This document shows positions 7,667 through 15,221 of a stretch of 59,741 nucleotides of DNA, piece by piece. Made by a program: the position numbers and the translations under genes. Source of the DNA: Paludibacteraceae bacterium. GTDB taxonomy: Bacteria; Bacteroidota; Bacteroidia; Bacteroidales; Paludibacteraceae. The notes under the pieces are model-generated. The model had not been told where the DNA came from. It saw nothing but the letters and a program-made list of their open reading frames with translations, and searched no databases. Each line of letters starts with the position of its first letter. Position 1 is the first letter of the stretch. The stretch covers positions 1 to 59,741 of the forward strand of contig JAFSQV010000088.1 in assembly GCA_017446455.1 (NCBI GenBank), written 5' to 3'.

Positions 7667-8601
7667 AGACCGACACGCGTAAGTCCGGCGAGAAGCTGTT
7701 CGACTACGTCGATCCGCGCAACCGCGCCGTGCAGGTAGAGATGGAGCAATGCGTGACGGCGCACCTGAAGCGTATCGGTGCGTACCTGAAACCGGGTGCG
7801 TATAAGGCGCTGCCGGAGGCCACTGACTATCCGGTGACGGCGAGCGTGATCATACCTTGTAAGAACCGCGCGCGTACGATAGCCGATGCCATCCACTCCG
7901 CCCTCGCGCAGAAAGTAAGGGCTCCCTACTCGTTCAACGTGATCGTCGTAGACGATAACTCGACGGATGGAACTTCTCAAATCATTGAAGATTTGAGATT
8001 GAAGAATGAAGATTTAATATTTATTGCGCAGGATAAGACCTGGCACGCGATAGGCGGCAACTGGAACGTCGCGATTCACGACCCGCGGTGCGGCAAGTAC
8101 GCCATCCAGTTGGATAGCGACGACACCTATTTCGACGAGACGACCGTGCAGAAATTCATTGACACCTTTGAAATGGTAAATGGTACATGTCCAAATGGTA
8201 AATGCCTTTACGGCATGGTGATTGGTACGTACCAGTTGACGAACATGGCCGGTGAGACCTTGCCACCGGGCGTGATAGACCATAGAGAGTGGACCGACGA
8301 CAACGGCCGAAATAATGCATTGCGCATCAACGGTCTCGGTGCTCCGCGCGGGTTCTATGTGCCGCTGCTGCGCACGATCAATTATCCGACGACCAAGTAC
8401 GGCGAAGACTATGCGGTAGGTCTGCGTATCAGTCGCGACTGGCCGATCGGACGTATCTACGACGTGGTATATAACTGCCGGCGATGGGAAGACAACTCCG
8501 ACGCAAACTGCGATATCATCGCCATGAACCGCAATAACTGGTATAAAGACCGGTTACGTTCATTCGAGTTAGTGGCTCGAATGAACAATTGTAAATTGTA
8601 A
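7639..8601 (+). CDS. GT2 glycosyltransferase, catalytic 3' fragment
   Basis: 320 residues carrying the GT-A catalytic domain: [16 protein letters not shown] (about 50), [16 protein letters not shown] (about 97) and the metal-binding DSDD in [12 protein letters not shown] (about 155). The C-terminus has [22 protein letters not shown]2 enzymes transfer a sugar from a nucleotide-sugar donor; acceptor unknown. The frame opens only at a GTG inside or after the repeat array, so without repair this half would lack a proper start. Arrays at 8171-8204 and over the stop codon at 8588-8619 follow. The operon (kinase, GT, SpoIID, methyltransferase) suggests envelope sugar chemistry. Confidence 0.75.
   Translation: MPEYLYYEVETDTRKSGEKLFDYVDPRNRAVQVEMEQCVTAHLKRIGAYLKPGAYKALPEATDYPVTASVIIPCKNRARTIADAIHSALAQKVRAPYSFNVIVVDDNSTDGTSQIIEDLRLKNEDLIFIAQDKTWHAIGGNWNVAIHDPRCGKYAIQLDSDDTYFDETTVQKFIDTFEMVNGTCPNGKCLYGMVIGTYQLTNMAGETLPPGVIDHREWTDDNGRNNALRINGLGAPRGFYVPLLRTINYPTTKYGEDYAVGLRISRDWPIGRIYDVVYNCRRWEDNSDANCDIIAMNRNNWYKDRLRSFELVARMNNCKL
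7974..8017. repeat. Degenerate STRR-like tract (GAAGATT family)
   Basis: Loosely repeated GAAGATT/TGAGATT units in the glycosyltransferase, encoding [12 protein letters not shown]. It is weaker than the other arrays. Confidence 0.45.
8171..8204. repeat. STRR heptamer array (AAATGGT)
   Basis: AAATGGT AAATGGT, then ACATGTCC, then AAATGGT AAATGCC, in frame in the glycosyltransferase ([10 protein letters not shown]). Confidence 0.75.
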
Positions 8602-8619
8602 ATTGTACATTGTACATTA
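8588..8619. repeat. STRR heptamer array (ATTGTAA/ATTGTAC) across a gene boundary
   Basis: ATTGTAA twice, then ATTGTAC twice. It provides the TAA stop of the glycosyltransferase and the TTG start of the SpoIID gene. Confidence 0.85.
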
Positions 8620-9629
8620 GAGTTGGCATATTAACGGCGCCAAAGATCGAGTTTGAGCAGCGGGAACACACGTTCGTACTGAAGAACGTGCGGATAGGTA
8701 TCGGTTTTCATTGGGACCGGCACGAAGACCAGGAGTTTGCGGGGCGGTTGGAGATACGCGACAATGCGGATGATACGCAAACGGCTATCAACACCATCGA
8801 CCTGGAGGACTACCTGTGCTCGGTGATCAGTTCGGAGATGAATGCCAACAGTCCGATGGAGTTGCTCAAAGCCCACGCGGTCATCAGTCGGAGTTGGGCG
8901 ATACGGGCGATGGAGCACCCCAACCACGAGGGTTATGACGTCTGCGCCGACGACCATTGCCAGCGCTATGAGGGTTTGCGCCGAATGAATGATCGGGCGG
9001 TACAGGCGGTGCGCGAGACGGCAGGACAAGTGCTGACGTACAACGGCGCGGTATGCGACTGCCGGTACTATAAGTGTTGCGGCGGAAAGACGGAGGTATG
9101 GCGGACGTGTTGGGAAGACATCGACGTGCCGTACATCCAGTCCGTGACTTGCGACTACTGCAAGAGCCCTTCGCCGAAAGTGCTGCGGTTGGTGCTCAAT
9201 GACTACGACCAAGAGACCAAGGATTTTCATGACTGGCGCGTCTCCTACACCGCCGAAGAACTGAGTGACATCATTCGCACGAAATCCGGCATTGACTTCG
9301 GCACTATTACAGACCTTATTCCTCTCAAACGCGGAGCGTCGGGACGTATTTACGAACTGAAAATCGTCGGTACCAAGCACACCGAAATCATCGGAAAAGA
9401 GTTAAAAATCCGTCTCTGGCTTTCGCCTACTTGTTTATATAGTTCTTGGTTTGAGGTTGAAAAGTCCTCTCATCTTTCATCTTTCACCTTTCACCTTTCC
9501 GGACACGGATGGGGACACGGCGCAGGACTGTGTCAGATCGGTGCAGCGGTGATGGCGAGCGAAGGACATCGATACGAAGAAATCCTTTCGTATTATTACC
9601 CGAATACTCAATTGATGATTGCTGATTGA
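8610..9629 (+). CDS. SpoIID/LytB domain protein
   Basis: 339 residues, start at TTG 8610 inside a heptamer array; I see no ATG that would keep the N-terminal VGILTAPKIEF. The SpoIID domain shows DLEDYLCSVISSEM (about 67), LLKAHAVISRSWA (about 88), and the C-terminal GHGWGHGAGLCQIGA and YYYPNTQL. SpoIID relatives are lytic transglycosylases acting on denuded peptidoglycan glycan. There is no signal peptide, as in other Bacteroidales copies beside a BadF kinase, so location is unclear. A TTTCACC-type array encodes SSHLSSFTFHLS between the core and the conserved end. It overlaps the next gene by 4 nt. Confidence 0.75.
   Translation: MYIRVGILTAPKIEFEQREHTFVLKNVRIGIGFHWDRHEDQEFAGRLEIRDNADDTQTAINTIDLEDYLCSVISSEMNANSPMELLKAHAVISRSWAIRAMEHPNHEGYDVCADDHCQRYEGLRRMNDRAVQAVRETAGQVLTYNGAVCDCRYYKCCGGKTEVWRTCWEDIDVPYIQSVTCDYCKSPSPKVLRLVLNDYDQETKDFHDWRVSYTAEELSDIIRTKSGIDFGTITDLIPLKRGASGRIYELKIVGTKHTEIIGKELKIRLWLSPTCLYSSWFEVEKSSHLSSFTFHLSGHGWGHGAGLCQIGAAVMASEGHRYEEILSYYYPNTQLMIAD
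9470..9500. repeat. STRR heptamer array (CATCTTT/CACCTTT)
   Basis: CATCTTT twice, then CACCTTT twice, in frame in the SpoIID gene just before the conserved HGWGHGAG. Confidence 0.85.
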
Positions 9630-9643
9630 TGATTGCTGATTTA
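9611..9643. repeat. STRR heptamer array (TGATTGC/TGATTGA) across a gene boundary
   Basis: Units TGATTGC, TGATTGA, TGATTGC, TGATTTA. It holds the stop of the SpoIID gene and the start of the methyltransferase gene. Confidence 0.8.
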
Positions 9644-10735
9644 GCGCTCCAGCGCAATAAATACAAGCACTTGAGCGACGACGAATGGCGTTGGATGCTG
9701 CAGCAAGTGGAAGGACGTGAACGGACCGCAGACAAACTGCCGACGTTCGCGGCGATGGACGATTGGTGGTACCCCGTTCGGCTGAGTTGCGAACAATGTT
9801 CGTCGGAAGAAACCGCACGATACAAAGCGAGTTTAGTCAGCGGCGAGACGATGGTGGACTTGACGGGTGGCTACGGAGTGGACACCTACTTTCTAAACGA
9901 TTCTTTTTCTTCAATAGATTATATAGAGCAAAACGCAGAGTTGTGTAGGATAGCCGAACATAACTTTGCCAATAAGCCTATTACGATTCATAATAGTACC
10001 GCTGAAGAGTTCTTAGCCTCAGCCGGTCAATACGATCTTATCTTTCTGGATCCGGCGAGACGGGATAGTCACGGCGGAAAAGTCTTTCGGCTCGAGGACT
10101 GCACGCCGAATGTGGTGGAGTTGCTCCCTACTCTACTCGCGCACGGCAAACGATTGCTACTCAAACTCTCGCCGATGCTCGATCTGACGCAAGCCGTCAA
10201 AGCGCTTTCGCAGGTCAACTGGGACGTGTATGTAGTAGCTGTCAAAAACGAGGTCAAAGAGTTGTTGCTTCTTAGCGGCGGTTCAGGACAAATTACTGCG
10301 ATTGATTTGGCAAAAAAGGAGCAGGCTTTTGTGTTCGCCCGCGATGCAGAAGCAGGGGCGATATCGGAGTATTCCGAGTATTCGGAATATTCGGGGAAAT
10401 ACCTCTATGAGCCGAATGCGGCGATATTAAAGGCCGGAGCTTATAAGTTAGTGGGCGCACGGTTCGGGCTCTCCAAACTCGACGTCAATACTCATCTTTA
10501 TTGCTCGGACCTACTCGTGCCGGATTTTCCCGGAAGAGTATGGGAGATAAAGAGTGAAGGAGTGAAAGATGAAAGAATGAAGGAGTTGAATCAAGCCAAC
10601 GTCCTTTGCCGCAACTACCCTTTGACGCCGGAGGCGCTAAAGAAAAAGCTGCACCTCCGCGATGGAGGCACAGCTTTTGTCATCGGTTGTCGCGTAGCCG
10701 GCAAGCCGACTCTTTTCTACGCGGAACGAATCTAA
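9626..10735 (+). CDS. Class I SAM-dependent methyltransferase with THUMP-like domain
   Basis: 369 residues. The Rossmann motif I is VDLTGGYGVDTYFL (about 76), motif II follows as IDYIEQN, and the catalytic loop reads LIFLDPARRD (about 134). The C-terminal part (about 255-365) contains YLYEPNAAILKAGAYK and the THUMP-like end, as in the Bacteroidetes family annotated 'class I SAM-dependent methyltransferase, THUMP-like'. It probably methylates RNA; target unknown. Two arrays insert SEYSEYSEYSG and GVKDERMKEL. It ends 5 bp from the convergent SusD-like gene. Start at 9626 or 9629 (both ATG). Confidence 0.75.
   Translation: MMIADLALQRNKYKHLSDDEWRWMLQQVEGRERTADKLPTFAAMDDWWYPVRLSCEQCSSEETARYKASLVSGETMVDLTGGYGVDTYFLNDSFSSIDYIEQNAELCRIAEHNFANKPITIHNSTAEEFLASAGQYDLIFLDPARRDSHGGKVFRLEDCTPNVVELLPTLLAHGKRLLLKLSPMLDLTQAVKALSQVNWDVYVVAVKNEVKELLLLSGGSGQITAIDLAKKEQAFVFARDAEAGAISEYSEYSEYSGKYLYEPNAAILKAGAYKLVGARFGLSKLDVNTHLYCSDLLVPDFPGRVWEIKSEGVKDERMKELNQANVLCRNYPLTPEALKKKLHLRDGGTAFVIGCRVAGKPTLFYAERI
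10366..10396. repeat. STRR nonamer array (GAGTATTCC family)
   Basis: Three 9-bp units, GAGTATTCC, GAGTATTCG and GAATATTCG. The 9-bp period keeps the frame and encodes (SEY)3. Confidence 0.8.
10551..10583. repeat. STRR heptamer array (GTGAAAG/ATGAAAG)
   Basis: AGTGAAGG, AGTGAAA, GATGAAA, GAATGAAGG units in frame in the methyltransferase gene. Confidence 0.75.
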
Positions 10736-10740
10736 TCGTT

Positions 10741-13700
10741 CTATTCCGCACATTTACTCCAACGATAATTTCCCGCATCGCTATAGTCTAACACGATCTG
10801 GAGTTCGTCGGTCAAGGTCTGATGGGCTATTGTGGTCCATTCCTTGACAAAGGTCATTGGAGGAATGAATTTGGTTTGGTAAACGTACTCAATCTGGTTT
10901 TCCCAATTTCCTACTTCGCGGATGGTCCACTCCGCACCGGGTTTGGCATAGAAAGAAGCTCGATAGGTGTTGCCTTCTACCTGCTGGAGAGGTATCGCGG
11001 TACCACTTCCCCACTCATTGAACGTACCTACTATCTCTGCATCAAAGGCTTCGCAGAAGGTCGGCAGCGTGACGGTGACGGTATATTCCGTCGGAACGAC
11101 AGGCACTTCATTCCATGCTCTACATTTCAGGTAAACGACCGATGCTTCGGCTACATCCTCTTGGTTGAACACGACGTTGTACTCGTCGTAACCGGAGTTT
11201 TGAATCATTCGCTCCTGCACGTTCCATACACTGACGATTTGACCGCGCGTATGCGCCCAGTCATATGCCCAATTGAGATCATCGTCTTTCACCTGGATCG
11301 GACGGCCGGTGATCGTTCCTTCCGCATTCGGCTTCAGCACGATCTGGTACCATCCATCGCCGACAGGCGTCATCTTCTTGGCGGTAGTCAAATCCCAAGA
11401 CGTAGCAAGCTCTCCGTAGTCTCCCACAAAGCGAATCTCATAGCCCTCTGTCGGCGCCACATCGAACTTGATCATGAGGGTTACCGCATTCGGCGTAGGC
11501 GTGACATCCGGGACGTCGGGTTTCTGCGGAACATCCACTTCCGGCGCAGAGAGGTACACTACCCGGTCGGTGTTCATAGCCGAATAATACAGGGTTCCGT
11601 ACGTCGGGTCCTCATAGGTAGCCAGTTGCGAGAAGTAGAACTCAATCGCGCCCCTTATCTCCATATAGTTGTTCACCACACCGCCGACTTTATGCACATC
11701 ACTGATGGTTACCGGTCTGCCACTCACTTTTGACATCACTGCGATGCCGGTAACATGTGCGTATCCGGGGTTGACAAAGGACGTATCAAACTCATTGATA
11801 GGATAGATAACCGCTTTGTACCATCCGTCGCCTATAGGATCGAAATGCGTAAAATGCTGACTGTTGACGGTACCGGTCACCGGATGGTTCCATGGCTTGT
11901 TTCGGCTATAGATCCATTCGCCCTCTGCGTTCAAATAATCGCCCAATACCACGAGATCCGAACCGCAGTCGGTCTGTGTGTGTACCATGATCGTAAACGC
12001 ATCGCTCTGCGGGGTAACCGCAGGCAGCGCTTGACCGAACTCCGGCACCTGATACGGGAACTCGGCCAACTCAACCTGCAGCGTGTCCGTCTCCGTCAGT
12101 TCAAACGTCCGGCCCTGAAGCAGACCTCCACCTCCTAAACCGTAGTTCGATTGATTGACCGAATAGACCGTGTTCGTAGCTACATCATAATACGTCTCGC
12201 CCGTATTACAACTGTCGCACTTCACACCCTTCGTCGGATCCAAGGGTTCTGCCTCGCGGCTCGCAAAGTAAGCGAAATAGCGCGGCTCGTTGCTAAAGCG
12301 AGGGAATTTAGCCAGGAGATCCGGCATAGGATAGGTATTCCGGCTCTCATCGGTGATATTGCTATGTCCCTCCCAGGTGCGCGTGGCGCTCGGGGAAGCA
12401 AACTGCTGAAAACGGATGAGGTCCACACGACGGCGTCCTTCGCTATAGAACTCACGCTGCCACTCGTCCAATAAAATATCCAGGCTCAGTGACTGCAGCG
12501 GCGCTGCGTGCGCACGGGCGCGAATCGTATTATTAATAATCTCCCGCGCGTCCGCCGCATTACCCATACGGAACTGCGCCTCCGCAAAGGTCAGATAGGC
12601 CTCCGCTACACGCATGAGCGGCAGGTCCGTGTCCGGCCACTGATCGGAAGAGCCGGAACAAGACGAACCATCCATCGGATCAATCGAATAGCGGTTGGTG
12701 AACTTATTGATAGACCACGTGCTCTTAAAACTCTCCGTTGAACCGCCACTTGTCGTCATCGTCGGCGTCTTATAGGTACCATCGGCGAAGAACATCGCGC
12801 GGTCGTCACCCAGTAGCGCGGGCATCGTAAACTCCGTACCTTGGGCAGAAGCTATTTGGTCGGAGGAAGCAAAAGCTTGTATCAAGCGGTAACCGGCGCG
12901 CCAGCAATACCAAGGACTGGCTGTGCAGTAAGCCGGCATACCATAGTCGCGAGACATATTGATCACATAGATCGATCCGCCATAACCATAAGTCGTCAAG
13001 CCGTCTTGCTTGAGCATCAGCAGCACCTCTTGCGCAGCGCCATTGACATCATTATCGCCCATAAACAACTGCTGATATGCCGAATAGGTGCCATTGGTGG
13101 TATGGAGGCAGTACATGCTGTTCATCACTTGCTGGGCATAGTACGATGCTTTCTGCCATTGCGCCGTACCGGTATAGACCTCGGCATTGAGGTACAGACG
13201 CGCCAGAAGCAAGTTAGCGGCCATCTTATCCACTTGATAGAGACTGGGGCGCTTCTCAGGCTGTGGCAGCGTATTCACCAAATCCTGCAACTCGTTCTCC
13301 AACCATGCATACAGCTCCGCGCGACTTATCACGGCGTTGACATCTATACCCGGCTGCGTGCGAAAATGCGAACTGGGGAACAGATCCAACAGATACCATG
13401 CCGTTAAGGCACGAACAAAACGAACCTGCGCGCGCTGCTCCGGACGCACATTCAGACTATCCGCTATGTGCAGATAGGTGTTTTGCAGGTGCAGGTTATA
13501 CAACAGACGCATATACGCGCTGGTGATGACAGAGGTGTTTTCCGTCCAGGTACATCCCTGCAAGTCGCTCACACCGCCATCGTCCCAGATCCACCATCCG
13601 CCATCCGCCGGATACTCATTGAGCATCCAAGTGGAACGATAGAAACCGGATTCGCCTTCATCTAACGCGCCGATATCAGAATAGCCCGTCGGCATTCTCG

Positions 13701-13944
13701 AACCCGTCTGTGTCAAACGGTCAAACACCATGAAGAACAGGCTGTCCAGGTCGGCCTCGCCGGGGTGCCAAGGGATATTCTGGAAATAATAATCCGTACC
13801 GCTGGTACTATCGGCAAAGACCTTGATCTTCTCCACGCATTGCTTGCGCGCATAGTCATTCGTGCCTATTACATGCCACATCTCTTCTGCCTGCGCTCCC
13901 AAGAACAAGCATGCTAAAACCAAACTTAAGATAGACTTTTTCAT
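10741..13944 (-). CDS. SusD-like protein fused to SusE/F-like carbohydrate-binding modules
   Basis: 1067 residues. Residues about 20-590 have the SusD/RagB layout of TPR helices and end modules (RAQVRFVRALTAWYLLDLF, NLLLARLYLNAEVY, LPLMRVAEAYLTFAEAQFRMG, DEWQREFYSEGRRRVDLIRF). After about 590 come two related beta domains (each with a VVLGDY/RFVGDY strand and a GDGWYK/Q turn) and a third (EIVGTFNEWGSG), resembling the starch-binding modules of SusE/SusF. The signal peptide looks like Sec type I (GAQA-E); the only early Cys is at residue 12, too close to the start for a usual lipobox. SusD proteins are normally lipoproteins paired with a SusC transporter, and no SusC is present in this window. 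It lies 5 bp after the T9SS mini-cargo gene on the same strand. Confidence 0.8.
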   Translation of the reverse strand: MKKSILSLVLACLFLGAQAEEMWHVIGTNDYARKQCVEKIKVFADSTSGTDYYFQNIPWHPGEADLDSLFFMVFDRLTQTGSRMPTGYSDIGALDEGESGFYRSTWMLNEYPADGGWWIWDDGGVSDLQGCTWTENTSVITSAYMRLLYNLHLQNTYLHIADSLNVRPEQRAQVRFVRALTAWYLLDLFPSSHFRTQPGIDVNAVISRAELYAWLENELQDLVNTLPQPEKRPSLYQVDKMAANLLLARLYLNAEVYTGTAQWQKASYYAQQVMNSMYCLHTTNGTYSAYQQLFMGDNDVNGAAQEVLLMLKQDGLTTYGYGGSIYVINMSRDYGMPAYCTASPWYCWRAGYRLIQAFASSDQIASAQGTEFTMPALLGDDRAMFFADGTYKTPTMTTSGGSTESFKSTWSINKFTNRYSIDPMDGSSCSGSSDQWPDTDLPLMRVAEAYLTFAEAQFRMGNAADAREIINNTIRARAHAAPLQSLSLDILLDEWQREFYSEGRRRVDLIRFQQFASPSATRTWEGHSNITDESRNTYPMPDLLAKFPRFSNEPRYFAYFASREAEPLDPTKGVKCDSCNTGETYYDVATNTVYSVNQSNYGLGGGGLLQGRTFELTETDTLQVELAEFPYQVPEFGQALPAVTPQSDAFTIMVHTQTDCGSDLVVLGDYLNAEGEWIYSRNKPWNHPVTGTVNSQHFTHFDPIGDGWYKAVIYPINEFDTSFVNPGYAHVTGIAVMSKVSGRPVTISDVHKVGGVVNNYMEIRGAIEFYFSQLATYEDPTYGTLYYSAMNTDRVVYLSAPEVDVPQKPDVPDVTPTPNAVTLMIKFDVAPTEGYEIRFVGDYGELATSWDLTTAKKMTPVGDGWYQIVLKPNAEGTITGRPIQVKDDDLNWAYDWAHTRGQIVSVWNVQERMIQNSGYDEYNVVFNQEDVAEASVVYLKCRAWNEVPVVPTEYTVTVTLPTFCEAFDAEIVGTFNEWGSGTAIPLQQVEGNTYRASFYAKPGAEWTIREVGNWENQIEYVYQTKFIPPMTFVKEWTTIAHQTLTDELQIVLDYSDAGNYRWSKCAE

Positions 13945-13949
13945 AGCGC

Positions 13950-14459
13950 TTATTGTTTGATGAGTTTAAAAACCTGGTTATCTACACGAATCAGATAGGT
14001 GCCGTTTGCCCAACCGGAGACATCCATGGTCGTATTACGGCCGTCAAACTCGCACACGCGCTGACCGCTAATCGAGATGACCGCACCACGGCTGTTCTCC
14101 TCCATGCCGGAGATATGAATGATGTCGGCCGAAGGGTTCGGATACACACGAATCGTCGTCGTAGGAATGGTCTCCAGAGCGGTAGCTTCATCATTGACCT
14201 CCGCGGCGTCCTTTCCCGTGAGGAAATGAATCACTTGCACGTCGTCAAAAACCATGTCTTCGTGGTCTTCGAAAACAAAAACGGCTTGCACTTGGTGCTG
14301 CGCATTGAGACACATCTTAATGCGATCCAAGCGCACAATACTCAGTTCTGTTTTGTCAGATTTAGCCAGACTGCGTACACTTACCTGCGCCGCATTGGGC
14401 GTTTGAGCATAAGTCATACTCACCATCAAGGTCAGTAGGAGTAAAAATCGAACTCTCAT
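13950..14459 (-). CDS. Small secreted protein with T9SS type A sorting domain
   Basis: 169 residues: signal peptide (cleavage near TYAQ at about 19), a short cargo of about 75 residues, and a complete T9SS type A C-terminal domain (TTIRVYPNPSADIIHISG ... VISISGQRV ... DVSGWANGTYLIRVDNQVF). The domain directs export by the type IX system and anchoring on the surface. This is direct evidence that the organism has a T9SS. The sorting domain is about as large as the cargo, which has no recognisable family. It is co-directional and nearly contiguous with the SusD-like gene. Confidence 0.85.
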   Translation of the reverse strand: MRVRFLLLLTLMVSMTYAQTPNAAQVSVRSLAKSDKTELSIVRLDRIKMCLNAQHQVQAVFVFEDHEDMVFDDVQVIHFLTGKDAAEVNDEATALETIPTTTIRVYPNPSADIIHISGMEENSRGAVISISGQRVCEFDGRNTTMDVSGWANGTYLIRVDNQVFKLIKQ

Positions 14460-14474
14460 AAGATAATTATGTAT

Positions 14475-15221
14475 TTAAAGGTTAGTTTGTAAGTCGAATA
14501 TATCCATGCCGAAAGCGGACGTAAAAGCGTCTGTTTTCTTTAGGTTGGCGGCAGTGTCGAGTTGGATGCCGTGTCCGGGCGTCATCAGCAGAATACGATC
14601 ACTGAGCGCGAGGGCGAGGTCCAGTTCGTGGGTGGAGATCAGCACCGTCTTCGATTGCTCGTGCGCGAGGTTGCGCAACAGGCGCAGGATTAAGATGCGA
14701 TGCGGTAAGTCCAGGTGGGCCGTGGGTTCATCGAGTAAGATGATCGGTGTCTGCTGAGCCAAAGCTTTGGCAATCAGGATACGCTGTTTCTCGCCGTCCG
14801 AATGGGCGTTGAAGAAAGAGTTCTCGATTTTCGATTCTCGATTTTCGAAGCCCACTTGCCGGAGAGACTCTGCGATGATCGCTTCGTCGGTTTCGGTGAG
14901 GCCACCGAGGAACGAGGTATAGGGGTAGCGGCCCATGGCGACGACGTCGTGCACGGTGGTGTTATCCATCGACAATCTTTCTGTTAGCACCAACGCGATG
15001 TGCTTCGTATCGCAATGGGTGTACTCGCCGCTGAGGGCGGGTTGCAGTCCTGCGAGGGTGCGCAAGAGGGTTGATTTGCCACAACCGTTGGGTCCGAGCA
15101 TGCACACCATCTCCCCCGCGCGGAGCGAGAAAGAGAGATCGGTCTGAACGACATGTTCGTCTCCGGACGTTGCCCGGTAACCGATCGTCAGTTTATTCGT
15201 AGAAATAGATACGTTGGACAC
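14475..15221 (-). CDS. ABC transporter ATP-binding protein (FecE/BtuD type)
   Basis: 248 residues from GTG 15221. Walker A is GPNGCGKST (about 38), the Q-loop region follows, the signature is the FecE-like HSDGEKQR (about 139), Walker B is IILLDEPTAHLD (about 158) and the switch is STHELDLA. This type energises import of siderophores, heme or cobalamin with FecCD-like permeases, but no permease or binding protein is nearby, so partner and substrate are unknown. The start overlaps the end of murF-alr by 29 nt. A TTCTCGA/TTTTCGA heptamer array encodes FENRESKIENS in the helical subdomain just before the signature motif. Confidence 0.8.
   Translation of the reverse strand: MSNVSISTNKLTIGYRATSGDEHVVQTDLSFSLRAGEMVCMLGPNGCGKSTLLRTLAGLQPALSGEYTHCDTKHIALVLTERLSMDNTTVHDVVAMGRYPYTSFLGGLTETDEAIIAESLRQVGFENRESKIENSFFNAHSDGEKQRILIAKALAQQTPIILLDEPTAHLDLPHRILILRLLRNLAHEQSKTVLISTHELDLALALSDRILLMTPGHGIQLDTAANLKKTDAFTSAFGMDIFDLQTNL
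14821..14850. repeat. STRR heptamer array (TTCTCGA/TTTTCGA)
   Basis: Four alternating units TTCTCGA, TTTTCGA, TTCTCGA, TTTTCGA, in frame in the ABC ATPase gene. Confidence 0.85.
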
